A DNA stretch of 64,000 nt from Pedobacter sp. HMWF019 (GTDB lineage: Bacteria; Bacteroidota; Bacteroidia; Sphingobacteriales; Sphingobacteriaceae), in assembly GCF_003061025.1 (NCBI RefSeq), contig NZ_QAIL01000037.1, forward strand, positions 1-64,000, in the 5' to 3' direction. Positions 9,604 through 17,649 of this stretch are shown one piece after another. Both the position numbers and the translations under genes were made by a program. Within the stretch, counting starts at the first letter, position 1, and every line of letters begins with the position of its first letter. A model generated the notes under the pieces. It was given only the letters and a program-made list of their open reading frames with translations. It ran no database searches and had not been told where the DNA came from.

Positions 9604-10287
9604 CTATACCGTTGTTGCCACATCTTCCTTGATCACCCCATCCAGCAAATGCAAAATGCGCGACCCATAACCGGCATTGATTTCCGAATGCGTTACCTGT
9701 ACAATCGTAATCCCCTCCTCCTCATTTAACTTTTTAAATAAGTCCATAATCTGCAGTGCCTGAGCCGACTGAAGGTTTCCTGTAGGCTCATCTGCCAAGA
9801 TGATAGAAGGTTGAGCCACCAAGGCACGTGCAATACCAACCAATTGCTGCTGGCCGCCCGACAATTGATTTGGAAAAAGATCTTTTTTAGCCACCATATT
9901 AAAACGGTCCAGTACATCGGCTACACGGCTCTTGCGCTCAGAACCACCGATCTTCTTATAAAGCAAAGGCGCCTCAATATTTTCAGCCACAGTCATCTCA
10001 TCAATCAAATGATAGGCCTGGAATACAAAACCAATATGGTTACGGTACAATTCAATCCGCTTACGTTCATTTAAAGAAGTGATATTTTCTCCCATAAACT
10101 CATATTCTCCATAGGTAGGATCTTCCAGCATACCCAGAATATTTAGTAAAGTAGACTTTCCTGCTCCAGAAGGTCCCATAATGCTTACAAACTCCCCTTC
10201 TTTAATTGAAGTGGTTACATGTCGGAGTATATAACTCTTTACCCCTTTGTTTGCATAATACTTTTCTATATTCTTTAATTCTATCAT
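9604..10287 (-). CDS. LolD/MacB-type ABC ATPase with altered signature and D-loop
   Basis: A 227-residue ATPase of the LolD/MacB type that would power the permeases around it. It has Walker A GPSGAGKST, Q-loop in GFVFQAYHL, Walker B IILADEP and the H-loop VTHSE. Two conserved points differ from the usual sequence: the signature reads LSGGQQQLVGIARAL (normally QQQRVAIARAL) and the D-loop reads GNLQS (normally GNLDS). The other ATPase in this cluster has the standard residues. An ATG at 10299 would add four residues, but the predicted sigma-54 start point near 10305 leaves only 6 nt before it, whereas ATG 10287 leaves 18 nt, like the 20 nt at the other promoter. First gene of transcript 2. Confidence 0.88.
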   Translation of the reverse strand: MIELKNIEKYYANKGVKSYILRHVTTSIKEGEFVSIMGPSGAGKSTLLNILGMLEDPTYGEYEFMGENITSLNERKRIELYRNHIGFVFQAYHLIDEMTVAENIEAPLLYKKIGGSERKSRVADVLDRFNMVAKKDLFPNQLSGGQQQLVGIARALVAQPSIILADEPTGNLQSAQALQIMDLFKKLNEEEGITIVQVTHSEINAGYGSRILHLLDGVIKEDVATTV

Positions 10288-10316
10288 TTTCTGTGTCATT
10301 AATTATTCATCCTGTT

Positions 10317-10332
10317 ACCAACGATGTGCCAA
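10317..10332 (-). promoter_or_regulatory. Sigma-54-like promoter of transcript 2
   Basis: Read on the minus strand the segment is TTGGCACATCGTTGGT. The -24 part is a perfect TTGGCAC. The -12 part has the G but carries T instead of C. Spacing between the two is the standard one. It resembles the element before the HlyD gene (TTGGCATACCCTTGGC), including the shared TTGG at -12. Transcription would begin near 10305. No TAnnTTTG element competes in the same gap. Confidence 0.55.
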
Positions 10333-10383
10333 GAGCAAAAAGCGGCCTCTATTCAAAATTAAGACTATTTTATCGAAGAACGC

Positions 10384-10421
10384 TGTTCATTATCGGACAT
10401 AAAAGCGTTCAGTCCCGAACA
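10384..10421. promoter_or_regulatory. Tandem dyads, candidate enhancer sites of transcript 2
   Basis: Two imperfect dyads of the form TGTTC-N6-GAACA lie at 10384-10399 (TGTTC, then GGACA) and 10406-10421 (CGTTC, then GAACA), with centres 22 bp apart. They sit about 79-116 bp upstream of the predicted start, a normal place for a sigma-54 activator. The second dyad also forms the stem of a weak terminator-like hairpin (10401-10426, minus strand) just after permease 3, so it may have two uses or be only a terminator. Confidence 0.5.
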
Positions 10422-10428
10422 GCTTTCT

Positions 10429-12819
10429 TTATTCATACTTCAGTGCATCAACAGGATTCGTTGTTGCTGCCTTATACGATTGCATACTCACTACAGCAAC
10501 AGTTAATAAGAGTGTAATCACTCCGGAAGCAGCAAAAGGAAGAACGGGCATCTCTATTCTAAAAGCAAAGTCATTAAGCCAGTTGTTCAACAAAAAACAG
10601 GCAATTGGCCAAGCCACTATATTTGCCAGTATAACGAGCTTGACAAACCCTATATTAAGAAAAGATAAAATATCATAGATCGAAGCACCAAGCACCTTTC
10701 TAATATTGATCTCCTTACTTCTTCTCTGTGCTGTAAAAGTTGCGATGGCAAATATGCCCATTAAAGCCAGCCCAATGGTTACAACAGAAAGGAAACCGAT
10801 AACAGACCGTAATTGAGTCTGTTTATGTAATAAGCTGTTAAATTTTTTGTCCAATAGCGTGTACTTAACTGGAAAATTTGGTTCCAATTTTTGCCATGCG
10901 GCTTCGATTTTGGCAATCGTTTCCATTGGCTGACCAGATGAGATATTGACCAGTACGTATAGAAAAGGATTTCCATTGGCATACTGGAATACAATTGGCT
11001 GATATTTTTTTTCAGGGCTATAATGATTAAAATCTTTTACCAGCCCAATCACGCGAACGTTCTTACCCCGAAAATTAAGCGTTTTACCTACAGGGTTCTC
11101 CAGATTAAATAATTTGGCAGCAGACTGTGTTAAGATCAGGGAATTCATCGTATCCATTTTATTTTCAACCTGATACGACCTTCCCTCCAGCATCTTAAGC
11201 CCCATTGTTTTAAAATAATCAACGTCTACCGTAATAAAATTGGCGTTATAATTCCTCCCTCCGTTACCATAACTATTTCCGCCCATATCCTCACCAGGAA
11301 GGTGATCAGCCCTAGAAATCATATTTACGCCTTCAATACCTCTCAAAGCATTCTTAATTGCTCTGTAATGCTCATCACCACTATCTTGCATAATCGTTAA
11401 AGCCATTACCTGACCTGGTTTATAACCAAGGTCTTTATTCTGCATAAACTTTAATTGGTTATTGATCACCCAAACGCCAGAAATAAAAAGGATAGCAATA
11501 AAAAATTGAAGAACGATCAGGCCGTTCCGGATCAGTGCCCCCCTATTACTGCTGCTAAAGTTTCCCTTAAGAACTTTAGCTGGTACAATATTACTGATCA
11601 ACAAGGCGGGATATAATCCGACCATTAAAGTAACCACCAATAAGACCATCATCACCTGGGCCAGGATTTCATAATAATCAGACACTTTCTCCAGCAAAAT
11701 AGACCGATCAATTAAAACATTAAATGAAGGCAGAACCAATTCAAGTATAACAAAACCTATCGCTAAACTAACCACGCATTGCACCGCGGTTTCCAATATA
11801 AATTGAACACCAATCTGAAATTTATCTGCACCCAGCACCTTTCTTACCCCGGTTTCCTTCGCCCGTCTGGTTGCTACGGTCACAGAAAGATTAGTAAAAT
11901 TAACTGCTGCGATGATCAGTACCAGTGAAGCCACAATCAGCATGAGATACAAATACAGCCCTACTCCATTACCAGCAAATTCATATTCCACATTACTTTT
12001 ATTCAAATGAATATCTTTAATTGGCTGCAGGTAAAGTTTATTGGTATTTATAAACTCATTAAAATCTGCTTTGTCCTCATTCGGCGTCTTTAATAACTCC
12101 GCGTTTAAGAGTTCTTCCCGATTACGGTTTAATAAAGAAGTAGTCAGCTTAAGATCTGATTGGGATCGTAACTTAATGTACGTGTAGTAATTATTAGTAT
12201 AATAATCATCAGACATACTTTTCTTAAACCTCCTGATCATACTAAAGCGAAAATGTGATGGATACCTTGCCACATCCACTACAGCATCAACAATATATCC
12301 TGAGTTCTGATCAAGTATCACCGTTTCACCTACCGGATTGATCCCTTTTCCAAAAATAGATTCACTTAATTCTTTACTGATAATGACCGATTTTGGCGTA
12401 TTTAATGCTTTACTTGTATTCCCATACAGCAAAGGATAATTGAAAACTTTAAGGAAATTACTGTCTGCCAGCAAGACATCATTTAAATACAGGCTCTTAT
12501 TTTTGGTTTTCAACAAGAGATCTCCCCGCCAGTATTCCTGGATCCTGGTAGAAGCTGCTACTGAAGCAATTTTCTCTTTACTTGTAGTGGCCATATTACC
12601 CGGGCTCAAAGCAACATCTTCATCTGGTGATTTATAATTTACCCGGTAAATATTTTCATAGCCACTGTTCCAGGAATCGTAACCCTTTTCATAATTTGCA
12701 TACAACATTGCGAGCATAAAAATGGCTAAAGCCACCCCTAGTCCGCCAATACTGATAAAAGCAAAGCCTTTATTTTTCCACAAATTCCTTAACGCGATTT
12801 TCAAATTTAGTTTAAACAT
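10429..12819 (-). CDS. MacB/FtsX-type ABC permease 3 (last gene of transcript 1)
   Basis: A 796-residue fused double-FtsX permease and the last of eight in transcript 1. It belongs with permease 5 in a separate branch: the first TM reads GGLGVALAIFMLAMLY instead of GLAIGLASC, and the ectodomain opens YEKGYDSWNSGYENIYRV. Coupling motifs are RAKETGVRKVLGAD and RSKEINIRKVLGAS, the second followed by a Phe/Leu-rich helix. It ends in NPVDALKYE. The gap to permease 4 is 20 bp. A bulged stem of nine pairs with a four-T tail follows the stop codon and may end the transcript before the promoter of the next ATPase. Substrate unknown. Confidence 0.88.
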   Translation of the reverse strand: MFKLNLKIALRNLWKNKGFAFISIGGLGVALAIFMLAMLYANYEKGYDSWNSGYENIYRVNYKSPDEDVALSPGNMATTSKEKIASVAASTRIQEYWRGDLLLKTKNKSLYLNDVLLADSNFLKVFNYPLLYGNTSKALNTPKSVIISKELSESIFGKGINPVGETVILDQNSGYIVDAVVDVARYPSHFRFSMIRRFKKSMSDDYYTNNYYTYIKLRSQSDLKLTTSLLNRNREELLNAELLKTPNEDKADFNEFINTNKLYLQPIKDIHLNKSNVEYEFAGNGVGLYLYLMLIVASLVLIIAAVNFTNLSVTVATRRAKETGVRKVLGADKFQIGVQFILETAVQCVVSLAIGFVILELVLPSFNVLIDRSILLEKVSDYYEILAQVMMVLLVVTLMVGLYPALLISNIVPAKVLKGNFSSSNRGALIRNGLIVLQFFIAILFISGVWVINNQLKFMQNKDLGYKPGQVMALTIMQDSGDEHYRAIKNALRGIEGVNMISRADHLPGEDMGGNSYGNGGRNYNANFITVDVDYFKTMGLKMLEGRSYQVENKMDTMNSLILTQSAAKLFNLENPVGKTLNFRGKNVRVIGLVKDFNHYSPEKKYQPIVFQYANGNPFLYVLVNISSGQPMETIAKIEAAWQKLEPNFPVKYTLLDKKFNSLLHKQTQLRSVIGFLSVVTIGLALMGIFAIATFTAQRRSKEINIRKVLGASIYDILSFLNIGFVKLVILANIVAWPIACFLLNNWLNDFAFRIEMPVLPFAASGVITLLLTVAVVSMQSYKAATTNPVDALKYE

Positions 12820-12839
12820 CTTTAATTCTGATTAATTGT

Positions 12840-15233
12840 TTACTCGTATTTCAAAGCATCAACAGGGTTGGTTCTGGCTGCTTTATAAGACCGTAAACTC
12901 ACCGTAATCAATGTTATACCCATTGAAATCAACATCGCGACAGCAAAAGGCCAAATACTTAGGTCTATTCTATAGGTATACCCTGCAAGCCACCTGCTAA
13001 TAAAGACATAAGCCAGTGGCCATGCCACCAGATTTGCAAAGAAAACCATAAGCAGGAAGGATCCATTCAGCATTTTAATCAATTCCAGTGTAGTGGCCCC
13101 CAATACTTTTCTGATCGCCACCTCCCTGGTCCTTTGTGAAGCAATGAAAGAGATCAAGCCAAACAAGCCAATGAATGAAATAAAAATGATGACCGCAGCA
13201 AATGCCTTGAACAGTATTCCCATCACCTGTTCACTCCTATAATAATTTCCAATCAAATCCTCCATAAAATCAAAGCTGTATACATCTTCAGGAAACGTAC
13301 TGTTCCAAATTTTCTCCAGCTCAGGCATTGCCGACATCATACTTTTGGTTTCCATTTTAACTGCAATAATATTGGCAGTCTTTTTTAAGGAGAAAATTGC
13401 AATCGGGGAGATCCCCTTCTTTAACGTAAGGTTATTAAAATCCTTTGTTACACCTACAATAGGCGCCCTTGTCTTTCCCCCCACCTTAATCACTTTCCCG
13501 AGGGCCTCTTCCGGACTGGAAAAATTCAGCTTCTTCAATAAGGTTTCATTAATCACATACTCTGTTGTTGTATCACTTCTGGACAATCCTCTTCCCGCAA
13601 TCAACTCTAAACCAAATGTTTTAAAATAATCCTGATCCGCCGGTTTGGCGTTAACCTGAAAATCTTCATCCTTGTTGTTGCGATAATTGATCGTCGTTAA
13701 ATTATTGTCGTCTGAAGAAGGAGCAGCCATGCAAAAACTTGCATTCAATACACCAGGCACTTTTAATATCTTTTCTTTAAAACCATCAAATCTCTGCAGG
13801 CTCAGGCTATCAAATGGAACATCAATCAATGCAATAGACTTCGAATTAAAACCAAGTGGCTTTTCCCGCATGTATTTCATTTGTGCCAGCACCACCAACG
13901 TTCCGATAATAAGGATGATGGTAATCGAGAACTGGACCACCACAAGCGCTTTACGAAGCCCTACTCCGCCAGAATTGACCGAACTCACTTTATTTTTAAT
14001 AGCCAATACAGGACTAAAGCCAGACATCACCATTGCCGGATAAAATCCAGCCAGAAAGCTTACCAATACCACCATACCTGTAAGAAAAACAAAGACAACA
14101 GGATGCTCCAGCAAACTAAAAGAAATCCTCTCCTTAAACAAAGAGGCCATCCCCGGCAAGGCGAGTTCGGTAAGTGTACAAGCTAAAACCAGTGCAATAA
14201 GAGTTATGGTGAATGTTTCCGTTAAGAACTGCGTAATCAGCTGACGCCGTAAACTACCCATTACCTTGCGTACCCCAACCTCTTTAGATCTACTAATGGC
14301 CTGGGCAGTTGCCAAGTTGATAAAATTGATACAGGCTGTAATCAGTAAAAATAAACCGATCACAACCAGGCCCAGAATCTGGCTCTTTGGCATCAACTTA
14401 TCTGCAAAATTCCCATAATGGCCATCGTAGTGAATCTCAGAAAGTGGCTGAAAGAAATGTTGTGTCCTTGTCCGGTCTTCTTCATCATAATATTTCTCTA
14501 TAAATTTTTTCATCCCCGCCTTGAGATCTGCAGGGCGTACCCCTTCTTTTAACAGAACATAACATTCAGTGCCTGAAGAAACATTTCCCCAGTGTTTATC
14601 ATCGCGCTTGCTATAGGTCAGATAAGAAACTGCAATTTTTATCGGATTACTGGTATTCTCCAGGATATTTTCAAATACACCGGTTACTTTTAAATCCTTT
14701 TTATTCTGATAATTAATGGTCTGCCCAACAGCCTTATGCCAGTCTCCAAAGTATTTGGCAGCCATTTCCTCAGACAATGCCACCGTATTTGGAGAAGATA
14801 AAGCCTCCTGGGGATTCCCTTGAAGCCATTTATAATCAAATATTTTGAAAAATTGTGGTTCCACATAATACAGCGTAACCGTTTCTTTAATCTTTTCGCG
14901 ACCCAAATCATCTTTAACCCGAATAATTCCACCACCTCTTTGCAACGGAGCGACTTGCTCCATCTGTGCGAAATCATTGCGCACTGCAGACATCAGAGGG
15001 ATAGGTACACCTCTCTGGTATTCTTCTCCATCAGCGTATTTCCAATAAGATACCACCCTGAAGATTCGTTCCTTATGCTTAAATTGCTGATCAAAACTCA
15101 TTTGATACCTGATAAAAATAAAGATCAGGATACAACTGGCCATCCCGATAGATAAGCCAGCGATATTAATCAGGGTATACCCCTTATATTTCCATAGATT
15201 ACGCAGTGCAATCTTTAAGTTCAGTTTAAACAT
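12840..15233 (-). CDS. MacB/FtsX-type ABC permease 4
   Basis: A 797-residue fused double-FtsX permease, the longest of the set and the most isolated in sequence. Its first TM region reads NIAGLSIGMASCILIFIFI and the ectodomain opens YQMSFDQQFKHKERIFRV, unlike any other member. Coupling motifs are RSKEVGVRKVMGSLRR and RTREVAIRKVLGAT. It ends in NPVDALKYE. Gaps are 16 bp to permease 5 upstream and 20 bp to permease 3 downstream, so it is surely co-transcribed. The distinct ectodomain suggests a different periplasmic client from its neighbours, but this is inference only. Confidence 0.88.
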   Translation of the reverse strand: MFKLNLKIALRNLWKYKGYTLINIAGLSIGMASCILIFIFIRYQMSFDQQFKHKERIFRVVSYWKYADGEEYQRGVPIPLMSAVRNDFAQMEQVAPLQRGGGIIRVKDDLGREKIKETVTLYYVEPQFFKIFDYKWLQGNPQEALSSPNTVALSEEMAAKYFGDWHKAVGQTINYQNKKDLKVTGVFENILENTSNPIKIAVSYLTYSKRDDKHWGNVSSGTECYVLLKEGVRPADLKAGMKKFIEKYYDEEDRTRTQHFFQPLSEIHYDGHYGNFADKLMPKSQILGLVVIGLFLLITACINFINLATAQAISRSKEVGVRKVMGSLRRQLITQFLTETFTITLIALVLACTLTELALPGMASLFKERISFSLLEHPVVFVFLTGMVVLVSFLAGFYPAMVMSGFSPVLAIKNKVSSVNSGGVGLRKALVVVQFSITIILIIGTLVVLAQMKYMREKPLGFNSKSIALIDVPFDSLSLQRFDGFKEKILKVPGVLNASFCMAAPSSDDNNLTTINYRNNKDEDFQVNAKPADQDYFKTFGLELIAGRGLSRSDTTTEYVINETLLKKLNFSSPEEALGKVIKVGGKTRAPIVGVTKDFNNLTLKKGISPIAIFSLKKTANIIAVKMETKSMMSAMPELEKIWNSTFPEDVYSFDFMEDLIGNYYRSEQVMGILFKAFAAVIIFISFIGLFGLISFIASQRTREVAIRKVLGATTLELIKMLNGSFLLMVFFANLVAWPLAYVFISRWLAGYTYRIDLSIWPFAVAMLISMGITLITVSLRSYKAARTNPVDALKYE

Positions 15234-15249
15234 ATAGATCAGTTAAGGA

Positions 15250-17628
15250 TTATTCATATTTCAAAGCATCAACCGGACTCATTTTAACTACTTTTCCAGC
15301 CTGTATAGTAACGGTCAACAAAGTCAGCGTGATGGATACAATTCCAGCAATCAGGAATGGAAAAAAAGGCATATCAATCCGGTAAGCGAACATCGCAAGC
15401 CACTGACGGGCCAGCAGATAAACCAATGGCCAGGCGATCAGGTTAGCAATCAATACAATCCAAATAAAAAACACATTCAATAACTTAAACATCTGCAAAT
15501 CAGTAGCACCAAGTATCTTTCTTATCGATATTTCTTTAATCCTGTTGTTCGTTGTAAAAGCAGAAAAAGCAAACAACCCCAGTATAGCAATGAAAATAGT
15601 CAGTATAGCTGCAAAGAAAAAAACGGATTGTAGCTGTTCCTGCTTTTTAAACAACCGTCCATATAATTCGTCCAGGAATTCATACCTGAAATCTTCACCG
15701 TCAAGTTTATTAATATCAGACCACTGAGATTTTAGTGTGGCAAGAACGGCCGCCATTCTATTTTGATCTATATTAACAATAATCTTCGTTTTCCTGTTAT
15801 TACATGGATTCTTTATCGCATATATAGCCGGTTCAACAGCCCTTTCAAATCCCTGTGCCTTAAAATCCTTAATGACGCCAACAATCTTATAATCCATATC
15901 ACAACCACGAATTATTTTACCAACCGGATTGACAAGCCCATATCTGGCCGCCGCAGTTTCATTGATGATAGCAGAATTAACACTATCTGCATAAAAGTCA
16001 CGAGAGAAAAAACGCCCCTCTTTAAGTTTAATGTTAAGCGTTTCAAAGTAATCAAAATCAACATCCAGAAAATCCAGCGATAACGCTTTATTGCTCAATT
16101 TGTATATACTTGTTCCTGGTTTAGATCCATCAGGAATATCAGAGCTAACCGTAACATGATTTACTCCAGGTATTTTTATAATTCTTGCTCTTGCCTGATC
16201 AAAGTCTTTAGGCTTATTATAAAATTGTATGTTTTTGATATATACCACTTGTCCGGTTTTGAATCCGGTATCTTCGGTGCGCATATATTTTAGCTGATCA
16301 TTTATAATGAACAACCCTACGATAAAAATAACCGCTATACTAAATTGTCCGGCCAGGAGTGCATTTCTTAGCCAAAATGTTTTATAACTGGTTTGCAAAT
16401 TACCTTTAAGAACAGATGCAGGTTTATAACCTGAAAGTACAAACGCAGGATAAACGCCAGAGATAGCTGTAATGACAAACAATATCAATGGCAATTGCCA
16501 GAGCAAAGCAGAGTCACCGTTCAATAAGCTAAGCGGCAGATTAAATTGTGTGTTAAAAACTGGCAGCAATACTTCAGTCATAATCAAACCCAGAACCATC
16601 GCCACACAGCATTGAATATAGATTTCCACAATAAACTGAACAATAAGATCAATCCGATAAGCCCCCATTACCTTTTTCATCCCCACTTCTTTAGCCCTTT
16701 TAGTTGCCTGTACAATGGTTAGATTGGTAAAATTGATGCAGGCAATAACCATGATCAATACACTGAGCCAAAAAAGCGCAATGACCATCCTGTTGTTGGT
16801 ATCTGTGCCAGCCATGGGTTTCAAGTGCAAATTCTTCAAAGGGTCAAGAAAGATGACCGACCGACCGGCTATTCTTGGATCTGCGGCCGGAACACCAGAT
16901 TTGATCAGTTCCTTTTTATACAACAGATCTATTTTTTGCTGAAGAGCACCAATATCTGTCCCTTTTCTAACCTGGATATAGGTTTGGAAATTATTGGTAC
17001 CATAATCCTGATCACCAAAGCTAATGTCCTTTCCTAAAGCGAGGATGTCAAATTTAAGATTTGAGTGCTCATCCGACCGATTGATTATCCCCTTGATTTC
17101 TACGGTCTGCCCGGCTTTTTTCGACCCAATGCCAACCAGTCTGGGAAAACTGACCTTTTCATTTGGGAACAATTCCTTTCGAAACAGACTGGGTACATAC
17201 ATTTCGAGCATCATGCTTTTGGTCTCTATTAGCCTCTTATCCGGCCAGATCTCAAACATCTTAGCCGTTTCTAAGTCCAATTGTATTGCCTTGTTCGAAT
17301 ATACCCTTCCCCGCGCGGTATTTAGAGGAAACTCAAACCAGGTATTCCTTGCCCTTCCAACCGCTTCGACTTCCTGAAAACTATCTTTAATCAGTTTAGA
17401 AAGAGGCGCTGGCGTATAATCTGTTTTAGAATCCGGCAAGCTTCTTCCAACCAAATAAATGCGATCATAATTCGGCAGATCTTTATCATAACTGGTCTCA
17501 TAAGTAACATATAAAACCACGACGATAAAAGCTGCCAGCGCAATAGCAAGACCTCCAATATTTATGGTTGTATAAATCCTGTTCTTCCACAGGTTCCGTA
17601 AGGCGATTTTAAGGTTCAGTCTAAACAT
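15250..17628 (-). CDS. MacB/FtsX-type ABC permease 5
   Basis: A 792-residue fused double-FtsX permease, related to permease 3 by the alanine-rich first TM (GGLAIALAAFIVVVLYV), the NFTNL segment before the first coupling motif and the overall ectodomain layout. Coupling motifs are RAKEVGMKKVMGAY and RIKEISIRKILGAT. The C-terminus departs from the others in reading MSPVDALKYE after a GKVVK turn, where most have a KxAxxNP turn. Gaps to its neighbours are 21 bp (upstream) and 16 bp (downstream). Expected to sit in the inner membrane with two large periplasmic domains and to use one of the cluster ATPases. Confidence 0.88.
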   Translation of the reverse strand: MFRLNLKIALRNLWKNRIYTTINIGGLAIALAAFIVVVLYVTYETSYDKDLPNYDRIYLVGRSLPDSKTDYTPAPLSKLIKDSFQEVEAVGRARNTWFEFPLNTARGRVYSNKAIQLDLETAKMFEIWPDKRLIETKSMMLEMYVPSLFRKELFPNEKVSFPRLVGIGSKKAGQTVEIKGIINRSDEHSNLKFDILALGKDISFGDQDYGTNNFQTYIQVRKGTDIGALQQKIDLLYKKELIKSGVPAADPRIAGRSVIFLDPLKNLHLKPMAGTDTNNRMVIALFWLSVLIMVIACINFTNLTIVQATKRAKEVGMKKVMGAYRIDLIVQFIVEIYIQCCVAMVLGLIMTEVLLPVFNTQFNLPLSLLNGDSALLWQLPLILFVITAISGVYPAFVLSGYKPASVLKGNLQTSYKTFWLRNALLAGQFSIAVIFIVGLFIINDQLKYMRTEDTGFKTGQVVYIKNIQFYNKPKDFDQARARIIKIPGVNHVTVSSDIPDGSKPGTSIYKLSNKALSLDFLDVDFDYFETLNIKLKEGRFFSRDFYADSVNSAIINETAAARYGLVNPVGKIIRGCDMDYKIVGVIKDFKAQGFERAVEPAIYAIKNPCNNRKTKIIVNIDQNRMAAVLATLKSQWSDINKLDGEDFRYEFLDELYGRLFKKQEQLQSVFFFAAILTIFIAILGLFAFSAFTTNNRIKEISIRKILGATDLQMFKLLNVFFIWIVLIANLIAWPLVYLLARQWLAMFAYRIDMPFFPFLIAGIVSITLTLLTVTIQAGKVVKMSPVDALKYE

Positions 17629-17649
17629 CTGAGGTTCATTTAAGATTAG

